A stretch of DNA of 64,000 bases, taken from assembly GCA_025769875.1 (NCBI GenBank), contig JAGFNK010000178.1:1-64000 (forward strand). Reading direction: 5' to 3'. The notes under the pieces were generated by a model. The model made no database searches. It was not told the DNA's origin and worked only from the letters and a program-made list of their open reading frames with translations. The DNA is from Russula earlei. Taxonomy: Eukaryota > Basidiomycota > Agaricomycetes > Russulales > Russulaceae. Below are positions 1-10,080 of the stretch, piece after piece; the stretch's first letter is position 1, and every line of letters starts with the position of its first letter. The translations under genes were made by a program, and so were the position numbers.

Positions 1-218
1 TTCCTCCTCTGCTTCTCTCTCATCATCCTCCTCTTCTGTGAAACCAGGAGATCGACTCTGTCTGCGGACTGAGTCATTGTCTGACTCAGCCTTGAGATGC
101 TAAAACCCTTGATCCGGTCTCCTTGAGCCTGCCCCCACTGAAACCCTTGAACCAAGTCGCAGGGACTTGGCCCCACTGAACCTTGAGCTAACTCTCTTAC
201 GGCCACGACGCCATAACA
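1..218 (-). mobile_element. Partial LTR (family LTR-1), reverse orientation, cut by window edge
   Basis: Read on the minus strand, this stretch begins TGTTATGGCGTCGTGGCC and closely matches the first part of the solo LTR at 9427-10075 (TGTAACGGCATCGTGGCC). It therefore looks like the 5' end of the same LTR family in opposite orientation. Only its first 218 bases lie inside the window. It abuts the outer tip of the LTR-2 copy at 219-952, whose last bases (CAAAT side) are interrupted here, so LTR-1 probably inserted into LTR-2. The far end and target duplication lie outside the window. Confidence 0.75.
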
Positions 219-952
219 CAAATGGACAGTCTGAGGACTGTCCGCTACTTTATTGAGTGCTTATATACTACAAGAGAACTGCTAAATAGGGAACAAGTCA
301 TAACCTTGTTATCAAGCACCATAGAGTGATGAGTAAGAAGTCGGAGTATGCTTACTGAGCATGCTCAGTCATGCTCAGTAAGCTGCTTAGTAAGAAGGTT
401 CCTATTGATGAGTAAGAACCTTCACTGTCCACGTGTTCACTGCTTTTAGTACACGTGCAAACACCTGATTCATTTCCTGTTAGTTAGTTTAGGGCCGGTC
501 ACTTGAGGACTTGTAGTCTGTTTAGGGGAATAGTGTTATTAAGGCCTCTTGTATAGTTCCTATTAGGGTCCTTAAAGTCGACCCTAATGTTTCTATTAAG
601 GTCCCTAGTATTGCCTTATAGTTCATTCTATGGTTATTAGAGTTAGTCTAATAATGCGTTGCAGGGTCTTTGATACTGTGTTAGTGTCTATTGTAGAGCA
701 CTTATAGTCGTCCTAAAGGGTCCCTAGGAAGGTCCTAGTATTGTCTTTTATTGCTAAAAGGTTGTCTCTAAGTGGGGCTTGCTGTATGTCGATTGTGCCA
801 AGAATTGCTCGCATGACAATGCACTGTGCGATATTGTGGACACCTCTACTCACCCATTTTGCTCGAGTGAACAGGGTAACACCATAGAGGCTGGGTTTCC
901 TCCTATAAGGAAGGGTCATTCAAGGGCCCTCTCCAGAGAATGGTTCATGACA
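219..952 (-). mobile_element. LTR-2 copy, reverse orientation (inverted partner of 3170-3916)
   Basis: About 735 bp that is nearly identical to the reverse complement of 3170-3916. On the minus strand it starts TGTCATGAACCATT and ends near a short palindrome (GGACAGTC...GACTGTCC). It contains a TATA-like GTATATAAG followed by AATAAA, as expected of an LTR promoter and polyadenylation region. The minus-strand start sits directly against truncated Mutator transposase sequence (...CCGATCTAAGGATAA), so this LTR landed in, or recombined with, that transposase. It could instead be one arm of a long-terminal-inverted-repeat element. The TG start and the TATA/AATAAA order favour an LTR. Confidence 0.7.
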
Positions 953-2645
953 TTATCCTTAGATCGGTTGGAACACATATGCTTTGATCAACATATTGGT
1001 GTCCCCTTCCTCAAAGATATGCCAATTGTTCCAGTAAACCATGGACCACATATGCACCACAGGCATCCATTCACACCCAAGGTAGTTCACAAAACTTTGT
1101 GGGACCTGAGGATCAGTGGAGATCTCCTCCCAGATTTGCAGAAAGTCAGCCTGATCATCTGTATGTACCCATCTCTTGATCTTATCCCACAGATCAGGAA
1201 ATTCAGTTGTATTGAAGTGTGATCATATCACGCACAACACATGCCATTTGCAAAGCCATATCCAACTTCCCAGATAGGCAATCTTGAGGTCAGCAATCTG
1301 CATGGCATCACGATCTGTCATAATAATAGATGGCCAGATAGCCAGACTGGCATCCCTGACCCAATGGACAAAAAAGGATATTGTGTCCATTGTTCCATTG
1401 GATGCCAGCATCCAGGCAACAGGCACACCTATCCAGAAAAGGTAAGTGCACTAAATTGACATTTAGTAAATATTACACACCATGCCCCCAGTGATCCTGT
1501 GCAATCATGGTAAATTATAAAAAGTCCAGATATTGAGTAATATTATGAGTTGCATCAATACTGATGAAGCCATTCCCGAGGCAGTGGAATGCCTCCATTT
1601 GGAAAGGGGTCTGGATGCATAACACATATGCATCCTCCTGCAGATTTGACTGAGATGGGGCACTGTGCAGCCTGCCTTTGTAAAATACATCTGTATTTTC
1701 ATCTCTCAATCTGTCCAACCAGAGCCTGGTGGAGATGGCATCCTCTGGATGCAGCCTGATATTGTCATCTTCAATTTCCCAGGCCATGTGGGTCACATCC
1801 CAAAGCAAGATGAATTGGTCTCAGCTGCCATCAGGCGACGAATCCTGAATATCACATACCTTTCAATTCATTAGGTTAGTGATTAAAAATCAATTCAATG
1901 CACACTTACTATTTCCCATGGATCAACCTTCCTTGACAACAAGGATCTAATTTTATCACGTGCTATGCATGACATTTGTGTGTAAGTGAGATTAGCAATT
2001 CCAATTTCATGGTCATGCTCACTTGCATATTGTCCAAGAATGGTAGGCATGTCCACATAAGTTTTGATTACTAATCGGCAACAGCAACCCATCTTCTTGA
2101 TCTCAGATCTCCATGTGCAATTGGGGTGCTTCTTTACATAATGCAAAGCTCCCTCGGATAGTTGGCAGGAACAGACAAAAACCTTTTTTGTCCATCCCTG
2201 CCCATGCTCGGTGCTGGATATAATCAATTCAATTGCATGAGCCAGTTCTTCTTGACAGCACCATGCGTCAAAATTGGCTGCTGTCAGCCATTCCATGGGG
2301 TATCTGCCATGCTCCTGGTCATTATTAAATTCTCCCCTCTTTCCAGAATTGGCAATGATCTTTGAAGGGGCATGCCTGAACTTTAAACATTGTGTCATGC
2401 AAGGGGCACTCAGGCCAGAAGCAGCAGATGGAGCAGATGGGGCAGATGATGTGCTGGTCAATCAGAAACAGGATAACATTTGTTTTTGATTTGGTAGGGA
2501 AAAAGGTAAATAGTTATGTTACTGTTAACTCGCTTATATGTGTAATTTAACACATGATTGAACCCCCGATTCTCTTGCCAACCCAATCACCTTTTATGGC
2601 TGGCAATTCTTGATCATCCAACCCACTGCTAAAAGTCAAAAGCTG
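953..2645 (-). pseudogene. Mutator-like (MULE) transposase, copy 1, 3'-truncated
   Basis: The minus strand encodes pieces that align end to end with the better copy at 27822-33826. An N-terminal region lies at 2461-1895, the piece with the first catalytic Asp (GFISIDATHNITQY) at 1808-1515, and the second-Asp and C...H region (IIMTDRDAM, LCKWHVLC) at 1426-1223. The protein then continues to about 957. An intron separates the first two pieces and another follows the first Asp motif. The terminal repeat found at the ends of copy 2 is present at about 2560-2645, so the 5' end is complete. The 3' part, with the SWIM zinc finger, is missing where LTR-2 begins. The element is a dead fragment, useful as the pre-insertion reference for copy 2. 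Confidence 0.8.
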
Positions 2646-3169
2646 TGTGGGTGACACTTGGTCAGCGTTGGCCAGTCTGCTGTGATCCACATCCAAGCCC
2701 ACAACTCACCTTACAGTGCAAAGGAGAGGAGAGGGGAGAGAGCACATGGGGAACATGCAAGTGAGAGTGGTCATGCATGAAAAATGCTGCTTGCTTGTCT
2801 ATGTGACTATGCAATGGGATGTTGAGATATGTGATGGCAAGGCACAAGGTAAAAAAGGCCAACATGTGCAACTTGTCGACTTCAAACCTTTTTTGATGAT
2901 GGCCTCTTCATTTTTACTAATCATGTTCATTGTCATTCTTCCCCTCTTTCCCCTCTCCTGTCCACACTTCCTTCCCCATGGTCCCAGTTCAAGTCTCCCA
3001 AGCTGCCAGTTTCATCAAGTTTTCACCGGCTATTACCCAAGTCATTCGAGTTTTCGAGTTTTCCCATGCCATGTTGTTTCCATGGGTGTGTTTTTTGTTT
3101 CGTTTTCATGCACCCTCTCATCATCTCCCCTCTCCTTCCTACTAAACAGCCTCTTGTTGGCCTTCAAGC
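2646..3169. other. Repeat-flanking spacer without recognisable gene
   Basis: C/T-rich sequence between the MULE copy-1 end and LTR-2. Stretches such as CCCCTCTTTCCCCTCTCC recur in similar form near 4510-4560. That suggests both are pieces of one older repeat. No protein family is recognisable. Confidence 0.4.
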
Positions 3170-3916
3170 TGTCATGAACCATTTCCTGGAGAGGGCCCTT
3201 GAAGGACCCTTCCTTATTAGAGGAAACCCAGCCTCTATGGTGTCACCCTGTTCACATGGACAAAAGGGGTGAGTAGAGGTGTCCACAATATTGTGCAAGC
3301 ATTGTCACATGAGCAATTCTCGGCACAATCAACATACAGCAAGCCCCACTTAGTGGCAACCCTTTTAGCAATAAAGGACAGTATTATAGCCTCCCTAATG
3401 ACCCCTTATGATGACTCTAAGTGCTCTACAAGAGGCACTAACAAGACATTAACAAGCCTACAACGTGTTATTAGACTAACTCTAATAACCATAGAACGGA
3501 CTACTGTATAAAGCAATACTAAGGACCTTAACATGAGTATTAGGGTCGACTCTAATGACCCTAATAGAACTATATAAGGGACCTTATAAGCAACTCTACT
3601 CCTTGAACTAAACTACAAGTCCTCAAAAGACTGGCCCTAAACTAACTAACAGTAAATGAATCAGGTGCTTCACACATGTACTAAGGCAGTGAACACGTGG
3701 ACAGTAATGGCTCTTACTCATCAATAAGAGCCTCCTTACTCAGCAGCTTACTGAGCATGACTGAGCATGCTCAGTAAGCATCCTCCGACTTCTTACTCAT
3801 CCAGCTATTGTGCTTGATAACAAGGTTATGACTTGTTCCCTATTTAGCAGTTCTCCTGTAGTATATAAGCACTCAATAAAGTAGCGGACAGTCTTCAGAC
3901 TGTCCATTTGTTTACA
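3170..3916 (+). mobile_element. LTR-2 copy, forward orientation
   Basis: This copy starts TGTCATGAACC and ends about ...TTTGTTTACA, giving a TG...CA element of about 747 bp. Near its 3' end it has GTATATAAG followed by AATAAA about 10 bases later, then the palindrome GGACAGTC..GACTGTCC. The inverted partner is at 219-952. The flanks (CAAGC before, GCACT after) do not match, so this is not a clean solo LTR. It may be the 5' LTR of the element that left the Copia pol remnant at 5332-6765, or a product of rearrangement. Confidence 0.7.
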
Positions 3917-5331
3917 GCACTCTCTATCCCTGGGATACTCCTTTAAGGACCATCCCCTTGTGACCATTCTGGCCTCTTCCCTGTGTAACTTCTTGATACT
4001 ACCAGTGACAGTACCCCTCTGGTACTTAGCACTGCTTTGGACCCTGCTTCTTGCTCACACAGTCTTGGACGTCTATCAACTCATCTTAAAACTCCTCCCT
4101 CACTCTTGAACCGGATTGTTCAACAGTGAGTCTTGACACAAGCTGCCTTCTCACTCCCTTCTTCTGTGTCACTGCAGTGGTGATGATGGGGATGACAACA
4201 ACATATGAGAGGACTTGCATGTAAGTGAAAGAAAAAAAAATGCACACAAACAACTTAACTAAAATCACATGGGGGGGAAAACACACATTGCTTGAAGTTA
4301 AAGTATGCTTGAACCAAAAGCAAGCTCCCGCATGCAGGAAATGGTATTTCAGGGGATGGGCACATCACAGAAAATGAAAGTGTGACCTTTTCCCTAGGTC
4401 TTGCCAATGTGCGTTTCAGGTTTCCTTTTACTTGCACAATCTCACTGTCACCATGACAAGTACAACCATGCTTGGCATCTTCAATGAGTGTATTACATGT
4501 GCGTTACCCTTTCCCCCCCTTTTTTCGCTTTTCATTTTTTTGTCACTCCCCTCTCCTTTCCTTTGCACAGGCTTCGCATGGCTTCAACACATTGAACACA
4601 CGTTCACATCTTGACTCACCTGTACCCTGGTGCCATCTTCTGCATCGTCCTTGATGCCTCTTCTTACCACGACAAAGCCACTGACACCACTGTCCAAGTC
4701 CAAGAAATGAGAGAAGGTGGCCCTCGCTCCCGGGCACAGGCCAATGAACAGTGAACAGGTGTGTTATTTCTTTTCATTTTTGTGCACTCTCTCTCATACT
4801 CTCCAGCCTTTCGTCAAGTGCTTGGGGGGAGAAATGGACATATGGAGCGATGACGAGATGCCACTTAGAACTGCATATGCAAATGACGACAACAGCAATG
4901 GGCGCAGTCCCAAGAAGTGCCGTGTGCAAGAGCCAGAACAGTGCCGCGGAGGCGAGTATCCAACTGTAGTTCAAAAATATTAGTTAGCATTGATATGAGA
5001 AATATATATTGTTTCCTGACATTTGTGTGAATGTAAGTGCCTGAGTTGTTTATCATAACAATGTTGCAATCAGTAGAACATAAGCATGTGGTTGGCTACA
5101 TAGGTATGGTTGATGATGGGGAGAAATGTATATTTATGTTGTTGATATAACATTTATGTAGCATTGGTAGAAGAAATGTAGTCAATGGTGCTCTATATAA
5201 CCCTGGTGGTGGCTATATAGAGTTTGGTGGTTGCTATGTAGGCATGAAACCATGATCGTTGTAAAGATGCTACAGATGCTATGGTAGCTATATAGCACTA
5301 CATAGTCTTTTCATTTTTTCCTGATGTCAGG
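3917..5331. other. Degenerate repeat-derived DNA, no recognisable gene
   Basis: A/T-rich DNA with short, interrupted reading frames only. It lies between the forward LTR-2 and the first recognisable Copia pol sequence in the same orientation. It may hold decayed gag and integrase sequence, but no zinc knuckle, protease or integrase motif could be found. Confidence 0.4.
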
Positions 5332-6765
5332 GGTACAAGGCATGGAAATTCTACAATCCTGTCACCAAGAAGGTGATCATTTCAGAAAGAGTTGACTTTG
5401 ATGAGCACTTCTTCATGAACAAAAAACAATCAGCACCCAAATTACCCCCCCCACCTCCCTTCACATGTCTCCCAGAGACCCTGGACGACTCTCCAGAGGA
5501 CTTTTATTGCTCACAGCAGCCAATTCATGGGGGAGATCAGCCTATGTCTTCTGTCTTGCCTTCAGTTCACTCCCCTTTGCCTCCATCATCTCCCATGTTT
5601 CACACTACTCATCCAGGCCCTCCCAGAACACCATCTCCATCACCCACACCTCCTTCTGTCATCCCAGCTGCCCCTTGTTGATCTCAGTGCCTTGAGCGAC
5701 CTAGGGAAGAGTGGCTACTTGAGCAATGGGTCATGCCACAGTACTACAGGCAGATCAGAGACCTCACTCCAGCTGTCCCTTCATCAGACAAAGATGAGAG
5801 TGACTCAGATGATCTACACAACCCCCTAAATGTGCACTCAGCCTCTGCAATTGAGCCACACTCCTACTCACAGTCCCAGAGATGCCCTGACACCGATCTG
5901 TGGCATAAGGCATGTGAAGAGGAGATGGAGGCCCACAGAGTCAATGGCACCTGGGAAATCATCACATTGCCCCCTGGGAAGCGTGCCATTGGTTCCAGAT
6001 GGTTTATGAAGGTGAAACACAATGCTGATGGCACCCTGGACCGCTACAAAGCCAGACTGGTTGCCAAAGGCTACTCCCAGCGCCCAGGCTTTGATTTCAA
6101 AGAGACCTTTGCCCCCACAGTCAGATATTCCACCATCAGGATCATCTTGGCCTTGGCAGCTCTGGAGGACCTTGAACTTTGCTCTGTGGACATCTCTCAT
6201 GCTTATCTCAATGGTGAGCTGGAGGAGGAGATCTACATGAAACAACCTGAAGGCTTTGAGATTGGCAGACCAGATCATGTCTGCAAGCTCAGGAAGTCAC
6301 TCTATGGCCTCAAGCAAGCAGGGAGAGTTTGGAACAAGACTCTCCATTCTGTGCTCATATCTATGGGCTTCCAGCGTCTCCAATCAGATCATGGACTCTA
6401 TATTTACCTCAGGGATGGTGTGCAGATCCTAATGCCTGTCTTTGTGGATGATATCACCCTAGCTGGCAAGGATGGCACCAAAATCAACACTGTCATCCAA
6501 GAGCTGTCCCCACGCTTCCAAGCTTCAAGATCTGGGCCCCACACTCAATCTCTAGGCATGAGCTTCCAGAGCTCGCCTCCCAGCCATTGCACCTCTCCCT
6601 CTCCAAAGTCAGTTCATCATCAACCTTCTCCAGGAGCTTGGACTACATGACTGCAAGCCTGTATCAACTCCTCTCAACCCTGGACTTTGCTTTTCCACCT
6701 CCATGAGCCCTCAAATGGAGGCAGACACTCTGGAGATGCACCAATACCCCTACACCTCTGCTGTG
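5332..6765 (+). pseudogene. Copia-type retrotransposon pol remnant (integrase C-terminus + reverse transcriptase)
   Basis: The sequence opens with the integrase C-terminal signature (YNPVTKKVIISERVDFDE) and a Pro-rich linker. After a stop or frame change near 5680 it runs into a Copia reverse transcriptase. Visible motifs are GSRWFMKVKHNADG, RYKARLVAKGYSQ, VDISHAYLNGELEEEIYM, SLYGLKQAGRVW and the catalytic VFVDDITLAG. A frameshift follows near 6530. The reading continues in another frame (LGLHDCKPVSTPL, then YTSAVG) until the coding sequence stops abruptly at about 6765, where a different repeat begins. RNase H and 5' gag are missing. It is non-functional and older than the Copia element at the right edge. 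Confidence 0.85.
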
Positions 6766-6946
6766 GGTAGGGTTGTGCCCAGCCTGGCTTCAGGCTGTGA
6801 GCCAGGCCAAGCCAGGCTGAAATAGGCTGGGCCAAGCCAGGCCAAAGTGACAGCTTTGTGATGGCTTTGGCCCAGCCTATGATTTGAAAAGCCAAAGACA
6901 GGCTGTCAAGCCACAGCTTTGACCCTTTTTGGGGGGTAATCATCAA
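6766..6946. mobile_element. Possible terminus of a hAT-like non-autonomous element
   Basis: The Copia reading frame is cut by TAGGGTTGTGCCC, followed by many GCCAAGCC / GGCTTGGC-type motifs on both strands. hAT elements typically begin TAG(G)G.TG and carry short subterminal motifs of this kind, and the right arm of the hAT element at 28813-32279 has a similar GGCTTGGC/GCCAAGCC sub-end. No matching right terminus or 8-bp duplication was found, so this is tentative. Confidence 0.35.
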
Positions 6947-9421
6947 ACTTTAATTTATCAACTTTGCATGGACACACCATTGTTCCCTGTCATTTTTCAT
7001 TGTCATATCTGCATCATTTTTCATTGTCATATCTGTGCTTCCCTCTCAACCATCCTTTTTGCTCAAGTACATGTACAATGTAAGTCATGGTGGTCTATAT
7101 GTCAATGTGCCCAATGCTCATCTTTGTGATGTCAACTTGTGCTCCTCCCCCTTCTTCATCCAAAATGGCCACTCCTGACACAGTCAAACAACTTGTCAAG
7201 GATATCAGCTCACTCTCTAGCTCTTTGTCAGATGCTGTACCTAGAGGATCAAAATATGGTCTGTTATGAATACAAAGGAAGGTGATGTTCCGCCACATGA
7301 AACCTTCAACTGCCAGTTTGATGCATTGTTTGGGGAGGATTGTCATGATGCTGGTGGCTGCCTTCACCATATTCACCAGGGAAAACTTGGAATGGGTCTT
7401 GTGGTATCTTACCTTTTGAAGATCAACTGGACCAATTTTCCCCTGGATCTCATTGAGCTCAAACTGGAACATCTTATAGCAGAGCTTAAACACCTCCAGT
7501 GCATACCTAATCCATCATTTCTTATCTATATTGAGTGATTATTAGATGAGTGGATGTACCTCGCCCAGTACAAACACTCAACCCCACAGCAAAGCTCAAG
7601 GACACTGCCAACAGTGAGATGCCTCAACTTTCCTTCCAGTGCAAAGCTGTCCTGGATTTCCACTCCCAACAAGCCAACAAGAATGACCCACCTACTTCTT
7701 CAACAGTGGGTGGTGACCCAAATGCACCCCCCTCAGCTAGTGCAGTGTCAACTCCACCAAACAAGTGTAATATCACTTCTGTTGCTGACAACAACAGTGA
7801 TGGTGATGATGGAATTGTTGATCAGCTAGCACAATGTACATCATCTCTGTGTCCTGAGAATACTTTCTCAATTTGTTGTATTCTTTTCAGTCAAAAAGAA
7901 GTATGCCACAACAACCACGTCACAGGCAAAGAGAATACATGCTATATCAGCTACAGTTGATGATGTTGACATGATGGATACTGAGGGGGATCTGCATGAC
8001 AAGGGTATAGTTTTTCTGAATGATGATGTTCATTGACTTTAACTGACTACTTTTCTGATGTTCTTTCAGGTAAGAAGAAAAGTGTGACCCTTGGAAATCC
8101 ACAGGCCATTAATGTGGATGGGTTATTCATGGATGTGGACATCCAGCCAGTCAACAACAGTTCATCCACATGTGAAGATAAGCATCAAGATGTGGATAAT
8201 GTCAAAACATGTACTGCTGATCACTAAGGACTCAGGAGCAGGTGGGCAGGGGTTGGAACAGACAGTACATGGCATAGATGGCATTGAACAAGAGGATGAG
8301 CCAAATGACAAGGAGGTACCAGATGGGTACTGGTATGTGTTGCAAGAGGCAGAGGTGAAGGTTGGAGGCCAGTGCAGCAAGGGGGCTTTAAACAAGGCAG
8401 TTGTTGAAGAGTACCTTGGAGTGAGGGAAGTCTTTAGACTGAGCAGTCATGGGGGAGTACCCAGGAGGATGAGAGTATCACAAATGGACAGTCTCATGAC
8501 TGCCAAGTTACTTATATACTAGTTACAAGTCTGAGTATGAACTACAGAAAATAACTCAGACTCTTTGGACTGCTCCAATCAGATTCTAAAGGCATAAACT
8601 TGTTGTGTCAGACCTATGGGTGACTCAGGACAATTAGGGAGACTGTGAAGCAATGATCTCATAATGATATCACTTGTGGAGTGCTTGGTGAGCATATGAT
8701 GTCATAGTGGAGTTGCTCAGTCAGCTATGATGTTAGTGGTGCTTTGACATCACACAGATTGTTCTAGGAGGTCTAGGAGTCCTTCCAGTGTTTCAGTACC
8801 AAGTGGCTGAGCAGCCATGTGGCTAGCACATGGTAGGTTACCCAGATAGGAAAGAGGGTGCTTTAGTGAGCCACAGGGGTTGGGGAACGAGGATTCCTTG
8901 TGATGTATGCTTGCAGAAGGGAGTAGTTGTTGGAAATAGAAGTGGATAAAGGATACAAAGTGTAAGGAGCTTTCTTTGAGTAAAATAGGATGATGCATGG
9001 TTAGGACTTGGCCTTGGTTCATAACACTACCTATCTATGGCTCCTCAAGGGTTACTGATGATTTCAGCCATCATGAAGCATTGGACTGGTATAGATATTT
9101 CTTTGTCAATCATTTTGTCAATCATCATGCAGGTGAGTTTATTATGACCAACTAGTTACATAAAATATGTAGCATTGATTCTACTAGCAATTACTTTTTT
9201 TTTTTTATAAAGAAGTCTACCAGGTTTCCCAGTCTCTTGGTTTTCAGTTTCCAGGAACTGGGAAACCAACAGAAACCAACAAAAACCTGTAATTTTTCTT
9301 TTTGTGGTTTGCTGATGTACTTTGGCATTGAGAACCTCAGTTCCAATTGCTGCACTCAGCCTTGAAGAACTCAACAATTGAGCAAGCTCACACTGTCCTT
9401 GGTCCCTCAAACCAATGTGAC
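6947..9421. other. Degenerate coding-like remnant and repeat DNA
   Basis: From 7164 to about 8250 there are short, roughly collinear open segments on the plus strand. One starts MATPDTVKQLVKDISSLSSS at 7164; another at 7266-7538 contains NCQFDALFGEDCHDAGGC. They are split by stops and possible introns and look like a decayed gene of unknown family. The piece around 8490-8520 (AATGGACAGTCTCATGAC..., then TATATACT) resembles the tip of LTR-2. The rest to 9421 is A/T-rich with no recognisable gene. Confidence 0.35.
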
Positions 9422-9426
9422 ATTAT

Positions 9427-10075
9427 TGTAACGGCATCGTGGCCATAAGAGCGTTAGCTCAGGGTTCAATGGGGGGCAAGTCCCTGTGACTTGGTTCAAA
9501 GGTTCAATGGGGCCGGCTCAAGAGGCCGGATCAAAGGTTTTAGCGTCTCAAGGCTGAGTCAGACAATGACTCAGTCCGCAGACAGAGTCGATCTCCTGGT
9601 TTCTCAGGAGAGGAGGGCGATGAGAGAGAGGCAGAGGAGGGAAAGGAACACAAGGGTTCCTTGAGATGTATTCAGGTCAAGTAGAGTATAGGCCAGCACA
9701 AGCAAGTTGTGATTTTGAGGGAGAGTACAGGGCAAGGGATGCGACAGGAAATGGGACAAAGCTAAGCTTGGGGCATTCCCCAGCTTCTACAGGTGCTTAA
9801 ATACTGTATGTAGCGAGGCTGTACAGTACTATAAGCGGAACAATAGATAAAGGTAGGCCAATAGCCAAAGTGACTCGACAATAGGTGAAACACCATAAGT
9901 AAAACACAATAGGTGAAACACAATAAGTGAAACACAATAGATGAAACATAATAGGTGAGAACATAATAGGAGATCACCATCAAGGGATGAAACCGTAACC
10001 ATGGAGACAAGGATAACAAAGGAGAACAATAAGGAGAGAGATTATGGACGAACCAAAAAGGGGTAAACTACAACA
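9427..10075 (+). mobile_element. Solo LTR (family LTR-1) with 5-bp target duplication
   Basis: This 649-bp sequence begins TGTAACGGC and ends ...TACAACA (TG...CA). The same 5 bases, ATTAT, stand immediately before it (9422-9426) and after it (10076-10080), the signature of LTR-retrotransposon integration. No internal retrotransposon sequence accompanies it, so it is a solo LTR left by LTR-LTR recombination. Its first part matches the reverse complement of 1-218. Around 9868-9965 it contains imperfect tandem repeats of a CAATAGGTGAAACA unit. Confidence 0.9.
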
Positions 10076-10080
10076 ATTAT

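Noticed and set aside
219..3916. A single DNA transposon with 735-bp terminal inverted repeats
   Set aside because: Arms start TG, carry ordered TATA and AATAAA signals and lack a shared target duplication, so two inverted LTRs are the simpler reading; kept as an alternative in the findings.
9868..9965. Short repeated CAATAGGTGAAACA units as a possible CRISPR array
   Set aside because: Repeats are imperfect, directly adjacent, without spacers, and lie inside a eukaryotic LTR.
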